From contig CM034548.1 of the NCBI GenBank assembly GCA_020055645.1, positions 20,646,001 to 20,710,000 of the forward strand: a DNA stretch of 64,000 nucleotides, written 5' to 3'. The DNA is from Tomocerus qinae. Its lineage: Eukaryota; Arthropoda; Collembola; Entomobryomorpha; Tomoceridae. The notes under the pieces were generated by a model that was not told the origin of the DNA, ran no database searches, and saw nothing but the letters and a program-made list of their open reading frames with translations. The position numbers and the translations under genes were made by a program. This document shows, piece by piece, positions 39,078 to 48,650 of the stretch (position 1 is the first letter of the stretch; each line of letters opens with the position of its first letter).

Positions 39078-40165
39078 CTGCCCTACCAACCATACGTATA
39101 TAGGTGGGTAAACTTAAACTTTTTCTCAGACTACGATTATATTATAGAGATGATAATTGCATTGAAATATCCCAATTCCCATAAATCTCAATAGCTCATC
39201 ACACTCACATTATACAGCTGGTCTTCAAAGAGCATACTATTACTGTGGTACATTTAGTATCTAGTTATCATCATCACTATCACTACTATAGTATAATCGT
39301 GTTGTTCGAGTTGGGCGGTGAAATTCGGTATATCGGTATGTATGTCGGTACGTATGTACCATCGTGTGTTAATTTGCCGCTCTAATAACGCAGCTAAGCA
39401 GAACCCAATCTGAAACTTTGCCTAATCTCAACAAGTCCGTATATTTCATAACAAAACAGTTCATGCATTCTGTATGCAAATATTTCCAGTTTTTAGTGTG
39501 CTTAAGAGTCCCGGTTACTAAGTTACTTGACCTGAACTTTTTTTTAAAAAATTGAAACTCCTCCGAGAATACTGGACGTAGAAGGACAAGATTAGTCTCT
39601 AAAAACGCAGAAAATACTGTTTTACCGAGGAACGTTGGAAAATTTCAAAATTTTACCTATGGTTGCGAGATATTGCGCTTTTTTTTCTACAAAAACATCA
39701 ATACCTCAAAATCGGAAGTGAAAATGAAGAATGTTCCAACGAACTTCAGTAAAGCAACCTTTTCTGCGTTTTTAGAGACCAATCTTGTCTTTCTACGACT
39801 AGTATTCTCGGTGGAGTTTCAAGTTTCCCAAAAAAGTATTTTTCAGTATTGTCATAGAGTAAATTTCTATGTCTCTATGTACTTTTAAAACGTAGCCATA
39901 GATACTTCCCCGTAACCTTTACTTGACGCTCCTATTATTTCATGTGTGGGAAAATTTAAAATTTGGCCATTTACATTGAAATTTGCCCCAGAATACTCAC
40001 TAGCTTTATTATATACTAGTAGCTCCCAGCATTTGCGACTCGATTTCAAAAGGTATTATTTAGTAATAAAATCCTTGGATCCACGCGGTAAAATTCAAAT
40101 TTGCCCTACCAGACATACATAGTTATATAGGTAGGAAAATTTTTCTCAGTCTGCGATTATATATT
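39078..40165. repeat. Dispersed direct repeat, two copies about 1 kb apart
   Basis: About 39078-39151 and 40096-40165 share, in order, TGCCCTACCA, a CATAC-type block, TATATAGGT, GGGTAAA or GGAAAA, TTTTTCTCAG and ACGATTATAT-type sequence. A third partial match (CTACGATTATATATAGAGAT) occurs near 40444. They look like diverged copies of one small interspersed element. Confidence 0.5.
39551..39822. repeat. Imperfect inverted repeat, arms about 90 bp
   Basis: The left arm (39551-39641) begins TTGAAACTCCTCCGAGAATA, and the right arm (39733-39822) is its reverse complement with moderate divergence. Shared blocks include CGAGAATACT, CGTAGAA, GACAAGATT and TCTCTAAAAACGCAGAAAA. The 91-bp spacer is AT-rich. 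The two flanks also share an ACTTGAC word. It is probably an old foldback or MITE. Confidence 0.65.
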
Positions 40166-40945
40166 GGATTTTGCTTTTTAGTGCTGACTGCAACACTTTT
40201 GAGTACCTCCTCCTCCCATCAACTGCACACGTAATATATGCAGGCTCCTTAAAAGCAAAATGCGCAAGCCCAATTCCTCTAAACCAACGAAATTAGTCGT
40301 TTCATATTAGTATTATAACATCAAAACAATAATAGAAATTTACATAAGAAGGTTGAATGGTGAGTGGTGGTTGTATGGAAAATGATTAGCGAAAGAGGAT
40401 ATTTTCTCGTATATATAGACAGGTAAATTTATTGCTTTATCAAGTCTACGATTATATATAGAGATTCCAATTTTAATATAATAAGTACAAAATATACAGG
40501 TATATATTTTATCGATCCAATCGAAGTACAAAATGTATCATATCACCTGATATACATGCAGTACATAGAGACACTGTAGACAAACATTATCATGCAATGA
40601 AACAATATTTAGTTTAAATGTTGTTTCGTGTATATTATACTAGGTGAACTCAAATTATTTTGTTATTTGTTAAGCTTTAATCATTTAACAGTTTAACACC
40701 GTCTAAATTTGAAGACCCCTATTATATAAATGGTATTCGGTAAAAGGTATTCGCCTAAAACGAAAACGCATTTTTGGTTGTTAAATATATATAAGGAGTC
40801 TTTAATTGTTAATACACATGGGCAAAAATGCCAGGTAAATCTAGTTTCACTCAATTATTCAGCTAATTTTAAACCGTGTTAACAAGTTCACTTATGGTAA
40901 CATGGTATAAATGAAATATTATGATATATTAGAAAAGTATTGATC

Positions 40946-41209
40946 AATGACTGAGTTTCCGATTATAAGTCTTCTGGCGGATTTGGTCGTCACGAAGTGA
41001 AAATTCATCGTTATTGTGCTCGATAGATGCCCCACCACTGCACTGAAGGAAACGTGCGTGTAAAATCAGTCAAAGCATGTGCATGTGCACTTTAAATACA
41101 CGTTTCCTTCAGTGCAGTGGTGGGGCATCTATCGAACACAATAACGATGAATTTTCACTTCGTGACGACCAAATCCGCCAGAAGACTTATAATCGGAAAC
41201 TCAGTCATT
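40946..41209. repeat. Near-perfect hairpin: 111-bp arms, 42-bp loop
   Basis: Positions 40946-41056 and 41099-41209 are reverse complements over all 111 bases, with a single difference by eye (GTGCTCGATAG against GTGTTCGATAG). The loop (41057-41098) contains a CATGTGCATGTGCAC motif. The arms are GC-richer than the surroundings. No clear target duplication is visible; the sequence just outside each arm (GATC and, in complement, GATT) is partly symmetric. Confidence 0.9.
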
Positions 41210-41214
41210 AATCC

Positions 41215-42080
41215 TGAAAAATGGCTGCTGTTGAAATCTACTCCAATTTATAAAATAAGTAGCTATGATATGATCCTTGCCATCAACTGGTAAGGTGGAA
41301 TCAATCACCGAGATCAGTTATACTCATAATGGATTATCGTTTCCAAAAGTTATGAGCGGATTCTGTAGTTTCTGATTGGTATTACAATTATTAGTAGTAA
41401 ATATTTGTAATACTACAATTGGTCATAACCAAAATGATTACTCATTAGATTGAATGCCTGGTTTATAACGAAATAATATTGTACTAAATGGAAACAGTCT
41501 CTTCCGGAAAATCTGTCATGAATGAACCTGAGATACTTTGGTGTTGGTATGGTTATGTTGCTGTACTTACTGTTCTTGGCTGTTAAAGCAGTAAAGCAGA
41601 TCCATATTTGAATTAGAGATTTTAATTTTAATCGTTTTTTGAAAATTATAATGTTATGCAGGTTCAGACTTCGCAACAAAAACGTTAATAGCAAATTAAT
41701 TCAAATAAATGGATTTTGATTTTTTAAAGTTCCTATATATCATTCATGATGGACCTATTCCGCCATAAAACTGAACAGCCATTCATCACATTTCAACATA
41801 CGTGCTAACAAATGCCCTGGGTAAATGTTTGGTCTCAAAGAATTAATTCAATTCTTAAGCATTTAGTTCTTTCTTATTTAGTTCTAGCTGTCTAAACTAC
41901 AGATAATATTTCGAATCAATAAATTGAATAAAGGCATTTATTTGAATGGTTAACCTAAATACCTAAACTAGTATACATGTTCTATGTCCTAAGCGGGTGT
42001 AGATGGCATTATGATTCGATTGAAAAATGTAATAACATCAAATCAAATTCAAATATAGTTACCAATTTCCACAAAACGTT
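41215..42080. other. Spacer between the hairpin and RpL15
   Basis: No gene-like signal. A 94-codon minus-strand frame at 41413-41694 is AT-driven and has no support. Confidence 0.5.
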
Positions 42081-42084
42081 AAGT

Positions 42085-42090
42085 TTTATT
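42085..42090 (-). terminator. Polyadenylation signal of RpL15
   Basis: AATAAA on the minus strand 34 bases after the RpL15 stop codon. Very short 3' UTRs are typical of ribosomal-protein genes. Confidence 0.6.
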
Positions 42091-42123
42091 CATTCTTCAT
42101 GGATATGATAAAAGTCTACAAAT

Positions 42124-43474
42124 TTATCGCTTTCTGCGAAGTTGCAAATGATTACGCCTAAGCCAGGCAGCACGACGACTGCCTCCCATGGTCTGTGTGT
42201 AACGGTGTCCTTTTCCAAGTCCACGGGATTTACGATTGGCAGATGTTTTACCACGAAGTTCACGGTGCTTGTGAACTGCCCGACAGATCCAGTTCACTTT
42301 AGCATCTCTTTTGATTGCCTACATTCGTTTAATTAACAAAATTATAACAAAGCCTAATTGTAATGTGAAAAATGCATCAAATGAAGCTAATAACAACAAA
42401 AGTTTACCTTGTGGGCAATGTCTACAAGAATCACTTCAAAATACTTGTACGAGGAATCCTGAGCGACCCAGTATGAGTTAAGGATTCGGAGTCCACCCAA
42501 TCGTTTACCAAGACGTCCCTAAAACAATTTCATTCTCCGTTTAATAACATTTCAGTAGCGGCGATCTTTATAATATGTACTATTGTCAAATTAAAACGTC
42601 AGACATCCAAGGAAGTTTATGGTCACCGTAAAATCAAACTTAAGATTTGTCATCATAGTTTTACATATTATAACAAGATAATGTATAGGGTAATTCATTT
42701 TTAATTCTTAATACATCCAACAATCCGTATTTTTTAATATTTAGGGTTTGTTTCAGAATATTTAAAAAACCTATACAGTAATGATAAATTTAGTTGTATT
42801 ACACAAATCTAACAACCCATATCGTTGACTCTTAATTTACTATTTTAGTAAATAGTGTTAAAATAACTATAAATAACGATTTTGGCCATTACTTGTTATA
42901 ATATTCTATAATAAATTAAATATTTGTTTACTAAATTATGTCATTACCTCTGCAATAGCTTGAAGATTACGGACAGGTTTCAACTGGTTAACACCATGAC
43001 TTTTAGGTTTGCCATAGGTACATCCCTTTGGAACTGGACGTTTGCGACCACCACGACGTATACGGACACGGTAAATTACAAACCCTAAAACAAAGCAAAG
43101 ATATTTCTCAACTGTCACCTCCATTATTAAACTAGATCACAGAGTTTCTCCAAAAATACTTCGTCAATATAGTGTTTTAACTTTTAAATCAACAAAATAT
43201 CTTTGTGCATGGCAGTTAAGTACTTTTTAAATAGCTACTGCAATGAAAATGTGGATACTAAATAATTTGTTTAGCCATGCATTATGTAAATTAGTGTCAA
43301 ACCTTGCTTTGCGCGATATCCCAGTCGTCGGGCTTTGTCAGGTCTTGAAGGATGAGGCACCCGGACAACTTTGTTCAACTGCCTGAATTGCCAGCAGCGA
43401 ATACGGAGTAAAAAGCGCATAACATCACTCTGCTTTTTACGGTACAACTCTTGCATATATTTATAGGCTCCCAT
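42124..43474 (-). CDS. RpL15: 60S ribosomal protein L15 (eL15), four coding exons, 204 aa
   Basis: Exons on the minus strand are 43474..43303, 43084..42948, 42518..42408 and 42318..42124 (615 nt). All have GT-AG introns and a continuous frame. The protein starts [20 protein letters not shown] and contains [15 protein letters not shown], the Arg-rich [24 protein letters not shown], and a C-terminal [20 protein letters not shown] segment ending in RRKR. This is the invariant eL15 layout, and 204 residues is the length of the animal protein. eL15 is a structural protein of the large ribosomal subunit. An acceptor (TTTATTTAG) lies one base upstream of the ATG, so a noncoding first exon precedes it. 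Confidence 0.97.
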
Positions 43475-43721
43475 CCTAAATAAAAAAAAGAAATTTAATA
43501 CTATTTATAACTATTTACAAACGAACGCATGTCCGACAAGTACCATTTACTAAACAAGTATGTTGTCTGTTTGAGCAAAGAGATTTAGCAGGGGTTTTTG
43601 TTAAATAATTAAGCTCTATCTCGAGTGTAGACTTAAAATTTATCGGCGGATCTTAATATTTCTAAAATGTAATTAGTAAACAATAAAATTTTGAATAAAA
43701 GATGCAAGAGGAAAGACTTAC

Positions 43722-43745
43722 TTGATAGATGTTTGAGAGAGACCA
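43722..43745 (-). promoter_or_regulatory. Predicted noncoding first exon of RpL15 with pyrimidine-rich start
   Basis: On the minus strand a strong donor TATCAA|GTAAGT ends at 43722. It is preceded by GGTCTCTCTCAAACATC, a pyrimidine-rich stretch like the 5'-TOP start of ribosomal-protein mRNAs. The exon would be about 20-25 bases long, giving an intron of roughly 250 bases before the ATG exon. The exact start site is not determinable here. Confidence 0.4.
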
Positions 43746-44273
43746 AATTTATGTGGAATGAGTGCTCTAGTCTTCTGATGTGCTGGAGGAGAGCGGAGAC
43801 TAGTGGTTTATCACCATCAACTACAATATGGTGGACTGAGCATGCTGTTATTCTCTAAGACATGGAAAACTGTATATCAATGCGGTGTGAGGGCTACAAC
43901 AAGCCAACCGAGTTAGATTTGCCGCAGAATTATACCTTACCGCCGAAATAAACTGAAATCCTTCCTTACTAGATGCCATAACAGGGAGGATGGAATGTTT
44001 TTAATTTCTAACAGATGGTAGTGTCTACCCTTTTAACGTAACTGTAGTTCTTAATAGAGAAAGCGTCTTGATAAAATCCAATTTAAATTGATTTGACCTC
44101 ATGACTTATGAACCTAGGAGTTGTAAAATTATACTTTTAAATCAATGACAGTTATTTTTTTATTTTTTAAAGCTAGAATTGATTTGAAATATCGATAAAT
44201 ATTTTATTTTGTCGTTTCTCAGAACTACCTATTGAATATTAGTTTACTTATACTGAACAATATAAATTAGAAA

Positions 44274-44819
44274 ATGGATATTCAAGATGAAAAAGAGGAT
44301 GGAAATAAGTGAGTGGGATATTAAAAGTGTATTATACATTTGTAGTAAAGTTTATGATGTTTTACATCATTTTTATTACCTTTAATGGTAAATCTTTAGA
44401 TTATACATTTGTAATATAAGTTGTAATATCATTTTTCTTAACCGTGTCAATATACAAAATCAGCCATTTTCTTATAAGGTATTGTCTAAGTAGTGGTACT
44501 TGTAAGGTAACTTTCATCACAGTATTCTGAGTTAGAATGAAACCCGGAGTATGCTTCTACAATGGATCTGTCGAGCACCAATGTCCTGCAACGTGTTCCT
44601 CCAAGACCTCTGAACTTTCAGTACTTTCAAATTCCATCCCGCATAAGGGACATATGTGTGTATTGTCTGCTACAATACAAATATACAAATATTTAGACAA
44701 TTTCAATTTTCTACGTCAAACACTTGACTAATAATTGTTTTTCAGCTTTAGTGCGTAGATTGCTGGGTTGACGTGCCAGGGATTTGAGCAAATAATATAC
44801 AGTGTAATCTTGCAATAAA
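44274..44819 (+). other. Doubtful small two-exon gene, unknown product
   Basis: An ATG at 44274 opens 11 codons (MDIQDEKEDGN) ending at a strong donor AATAA|GTGAGT (44308/44309). The acceptor-like GAGTTAG at 44535 would keep the frame into a 65-codon segment with five cysteines that stops at 44731. AATAAA follows at 44814. The acceptor has a poor pyrimidine tract, and no family is recognised. It lies in the gap between RpL15 and the ADAT2 locus, on the opposite strand to both. It could be a real short gene, a 5' exon of something else, or chance. Confidence 0.2.
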
Positions 44820-45003
44820 TAACAGTTGGTCATACATTTTTCAATATAAATATACTATGTTCAGGCAGTCAAGGCACAAATCTATTTTTAGAAGGAAATA
44901 GATATACCTAATGCATTACACACAACGGTTTTTTGCTCTAATTACTTTTCAGTTATTAAGTGGTAACTTGTAACGTTGTAGCTATCGGAAATTGACCAGC
45001 AAT

Positions 45004-45950
45004 CTACCCGACTGAACAGTCCGGAATCCTTCCACAAATGAACTTACTCCGTTTTCTTGATGAAGAGCTGCTCCATTGCTTTAAAACTTCAAGCTCGGTA
45101 GGTTGCGAGACTATATCTGAAATCCCGTCTGTCGGTTTTGAACTTATTTTCTCTAATGAACCATCCTTACGGCTAGCGGCTTTAGGCGTTTCACTTTTCT
45201 TAGCTGCTTTTCTATTGAGTATTTCTAAATTTTGTTGTAGTGATGTTTGCTGAGTCATTAAAAATTGCTTCATCTGGTTGAAATATGTTACTTGTTGTTT
45301 GAAAACAGACTGAGTGGAATCTGCTTCTTCATCGGATGACGACAAAATTGATTTGGACTCGCTGCCAACCATTGAAGATCCCATCTATATAATTTTAAAC
45401 CCTCAGATTATTAATACGAAATCAAAATGATTAAATATTAATTTTATTTTCTTAGCCATTACCTCTGTATATTTTTTTGACACTGAAATTTCCTTAGCCA
45501 ACATTGAAGAAAATGTCTCAGACACAGCTTTGAATTCTTCCATGGTGGACAAAGATTCTTAAATTAAAAAGATTATAAATTACATTCATGCATATATATA
45601 AATACTTACGTACTATCAATAATTACGTAATATTTGTTGGATGGTTTTAACTATTGTGGTTAGAGCATTAAGAGAGACAATAATGTTCACTTACCTAACT
45701 TGAGGCTTTGAAACTCCGAAGATGCATTTTGAATGGATTTCGGTGATGAATAAGAGGATACTGTGGGTTTGATATTCTTGGTTATATCTGGCTGAGAGGG
45801 GGATAATATAGGAAGTCGATTAAATCGGTATTTTCGAGTTCCACCACTGTCACTATCTTTATTGGCAGAGTCTCCTATAGCTATAATTTCTGATATTTGT
45901 CTCTTTACTGTCAAATCACTGTTATCTTGTGTAGATTGCGGGTAAAACAT
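45004..45950 (-). CDS. Unknown protein, second cistron after ADAT2, three exons, 243 aa
   Basis: Exons on the minus strand: 45950..45695, 45557..45463 and 45384..45004 (732 nt, all junctions in frame; donors G|GTAAGT and GAG|GTAATG). The product is hydrophilic and Ser/Lys/Gln-rich, without signal peptide or membrane helix. Residues 1-85 look disordered (Ser/Pro/Asp-rich). A helical, probably coiled-coil stretch starts about residue 92 (MEEFKAVSETFSS...) and resumes around VFKQQVTYFNQMKQFLM and LQQNLEILNRKAAKK; the tail is Ser/Lys-rich. I do not recognise it. Its ATG overlaps the ADAT2 stop codon (TAATG), so no intergenic space exists for a promoter outside the ADAT2 coding region. Translation from a shared dicistronic mRNA by reinitiation is the simplest reading. 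A separate promoter inside ADAT2 is the alternative. Confidence 0.7.
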
Positions 45951-46471
45951 TATACAATTGAAGACGTCTTATTCACTGACTTCACCCTTTGAGAATTGGG
46001 ATTTTCACCCTGATAAAATTGTTTAAGCAAGTGTATGGAATCTTCAGAACGAACACCAGACACGATGGAAGGTTTAAACGCACCTTCTAAGAGAAATACA
46101 TTCAAAACGGAACGACAACCTCCGAATCGGTCATTATCGCATCCGTAAACTATGACCGGAACCCGTAGCTGTTCTAGAGCTGAAGCACACATGATACATG
46201 GTTCTACGGTCACGTACAAATGACATTTTTCAAATACTTCTAGTGAAGAAACTTTCTTCAAGTGACACCAGCGTCGAACTGCATCCACTGCTACAAGTTC
46301 TGCATGTCTTGTAGCATTTTTTGTATCGTTGACATAATTTCGTCCGGCACCAACTATTTCCTTACCGTACACGAAAACGCAGCCCACTGGCACTTCACCG
46401 CATTTAAGAGCCTCTTCTGCCAAATTGAAGGCTACTTCCATATAACTCTCGTCAGTACTGGAAATATTCAT
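45950..46471 (-). CDS. ADAT2: tRNA-specific adenosine deaminase subunit 2 (ADAT2/Tad2-type), single exon, 173 aa
   Basis: This is the catalytic subunit of the heterodimer (with ADAT3) that converts the wobble adenosine A34 of several tRNAs to inosine. The cytidine/deoxycytidylate-deaminase fold carries its zinc site intact: H56-A-E58 (ATRHAELVA; the Glu is the proton shuttle) and P91-C92-I-M-C95 (VEPCIMCASAL). Other ADAT2 hallmarks are EVPVGCVFVY, TKNATRHAE, VYGCDNDRFGGC and the C-terminal LLKQFYQGENPN. The length fits the family, and no intron interrupts it. The ATG at 46471 is chosen because the next in-frame codon upstream that is not internal is GTG. It overlaps the stop of a start-stop uORF (ATGTGATG). 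The stop codon overlaps the ATG of the next cistron. Confidence 0.93.
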   Translation of the reverse strand: MNISSTDESYMEVAFNLAEEALKCGEVPVGCVFVYGKEIVGAGRNYVNDTKNATRHAELVAVDAVRRWCHLKKVSSLEVFEKCHLYVTVEPCIMCASALEQLRVPVIVYGCDNDRFGGCRSVLNVFLLEGAFKPSIVSGVRSEDSIHLLKQFYQGENPNSQRVKSVNKTSSIV

Positions 46472-46546
46472 CACATAAGGATCCCTTTCTATGCCTTCGC
46501 GACATCAGGAGGAAAAAAATTCGGCCGATTTCATTTTAAACTCCAT
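46471..46546 (-). promoter_or_regulatory. Upstream ORFs in the ADAT2 leader, including a minimal ATG-TGA
   Basis: Two upstream ORFs precede ADAT2 on the minus strand. One, at 46546-46505, encodes 13 residues (MEFKMKSAEFFSS) and then stops. The second, at 46476-46471, is ATG directly followed by TGA, and that TGA overlaps the ADAT2 ATG by one base (TGATG). Start-stop elements generally reduce or tune initiation at the main frame. Whether the transcript start lies upstream of both is not known. Confidence 0.4.
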
Positions 46547-47936
46547 TTTCAATACGCCCAATCACGACTCTTATCTAAATAAATTGTACCAAATATTATA
46601 TATTAGACCAATTTATCTTTTACAACATTTTCGCAACATATTTTTTGTATATTTTTCTATATAAATCTCCAAGAAACGGCAGACATTATTTAGAGCTTAG
46701 TTTTGGTAATTTGGATGATTATTGGATTCATTAAAACTTAAGAGTACCTGCAATAAAAATGGTTTAAATGTCAAACATAAAGATGCAAAAGTACAAATAG
46801 TTTCTTTTTTGAAACATTTAATTTATTTACAGTCATCATAGTAGCGAAGTAGTACACCAATAATTTATTTATGTTTCTTAGGTAAGTATTTGAACTAAGT
46901 AGTCTTCCCTCTTTAATTTGCTGACCCAAATAAAAGGATAACTTATCTGATTAGACGCATTGCAAATTACAATCACAAATACGTAATAGTAAGATGTCAA
47001 AGCATTTTTCTACAATTTTATAACTCGAGGGGCATATTTTCGTATTATAGCTTTATTATGGATGATGGAACAAAGCAATCACAATATTCGTAGACAGAAA
47101 AATGGAAATTCCTATCATTAAGCATATACACAATAAGAAAGTACTACAAATTATCTTTAAATTTCCAATGATTTAAAAAGCCAAATAAACGCCAATCTAC
47201 AAAATCTGAAATACAACTTAAAGAGCAAAGTAAAATAAATTACCAAGTTTTTCCTGAGTCAGCAACTTTGATGTATGTGAAAATAACTGAAGACACAATA
47301 CGATTTTATGGGACAGCTTCGACTTTTGGTTCTTAAATCCTTTTACAAACTGACAGCAAATTGAAATTTCCGATTTTCCTGTCACTTCTGTGTCGGAATC
47401 CGAATTCTGAGTAGAATAATACCTTTAAATGCAGTCGTTTGTGGTTTTGGTTTGAGAATCTTATGAATATTTTCTTTAGAATTTTTGAAAAGTTATGTAC
47501 TAATTTATTAGCGTATAAATGATATGCCTAAATATGTAATGAGTTAATGAGTGAAAGCTTGTGTATTATTGTATTTCCATTGCAGATGAAGTGAACAGCA
47601 GTGTGCAGAATAGGATAATAGAGACTGCAGGTGGTGCATAGTGCATGCATAGTGAAGCGAAGATAATCTACGGCTTATCTCACTAATGTTAAATCGCTCA
47701 ATGTCTATGTACTATAATAATAAGTGCAAAATATGCTGAAAATAATGCGTCCTGTCCTGGTTGTCTATGTTAACGTACAACATACTACTAAGTGCTAACT
47801 ACTGCCATACATCCTATTTTCCTACCCACAATCTTTACATGCTATTTAAAGATATAGGTATGGTTCAGGTGTATTCAATTTCATTTTTGCCAGAAAACCT
47901 CACCGCAGCTTTTACGGCAACTAATACACCATGTAT

Positions 47937-48506
47937 TGTCATCGACAACCACCACCGTTCTATTTCTCCCACTCAACCCAACTGTCAATGTCTTCAAGTT
48001 GACCAAACCTTTGAATCTCTTTGTGAAAATACATTTCAATAGATACTACGCTTAAAATGATTAATATCCTAATTATTTATTTATCAGTTGTCAAAGATAT
48101 GTACCAGGAAAAAAATCCTTATAATTTTCTTATTATGACGGTGGTGTGACAAACGGCAATTGAGTCAGCATCGTGTAGTTATTATGGCGCTTTTATCTTA
48201 CCTTATTTTTCAGAATAACATTTCCTTGTTTCTATTTCCTTAGTGAGGAGGTTTTCAATAATTCTGCAAAATTTGGAGAGGGTAAAAGGCATGTACTATT
48301 TCATGAAAGAAAATTATTTATGTGATTTTGCTTGTGGCTAATGTTATGAGATAAATGTGGGTAATCTTTTACTGCGTTTTCAAAATTTTATTCTTTGACT
48401 ACATGATACCAGTTGTCATCGACATGTAGCCGTTCTATTTCTCCTATTCGTCCCAACTGTCAATGTCTTCAAGTTTACCAAACCTTTAAATCTGCTTGTG
48501 AAAATA
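47937..48506. repeat. Duplicated segment of about 95 bp, direct, 480 bp apart
   Basis: Positions 47937-48031 and 48416-48506 share TGTCATCGACA, CCGTTCTATTTCTCC, CCCAACTGTCAATGTCTTCA, ACCAAACCTTT and TGTGAAAATA in the same order, with a few substitutions and short indels. The spacing suggests either a small dispersed element or a segmental duplication. Confidence 0.75.
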
Positions 48507-48598
48507 AGTTGTCATAAGTAGTCATTTTTGTATGTCTACCGTTAATAATCTGCGAGAGTTATTGCCATGTTTCGGAGTAGTCAGAGGCAGCTATGTAC

Positions 48599-48650
48599 CA
48601 GTGGCGACTGAGAACAAGGCCCCGGGCTAGAAGGGGCCACACTCTGAAGG
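48599..48650. mobile_element. Possible truncated hAT-like terminus
   Basis: CAGTGGCGACTGAGAACAAG at 48599, followed by GGCCCCGGGCTAGAAGGGGCC, resembles the start and GC-rich subterminal region of the complete hAT element at 58 kb. I found neither a partner terminus nor a target duplication, so this would be a solitary remnant at best. Confidence 0.3.

Noticed and set aside
46474-46476. GTG upstream of the ADAT2 ATG as an alternative start, adding one residue
   Set aside because: Eukaryotic initiation at GTG is unlikely when an ATG follows immediately; those bases belong to the ATG-TGA mini-ORF.
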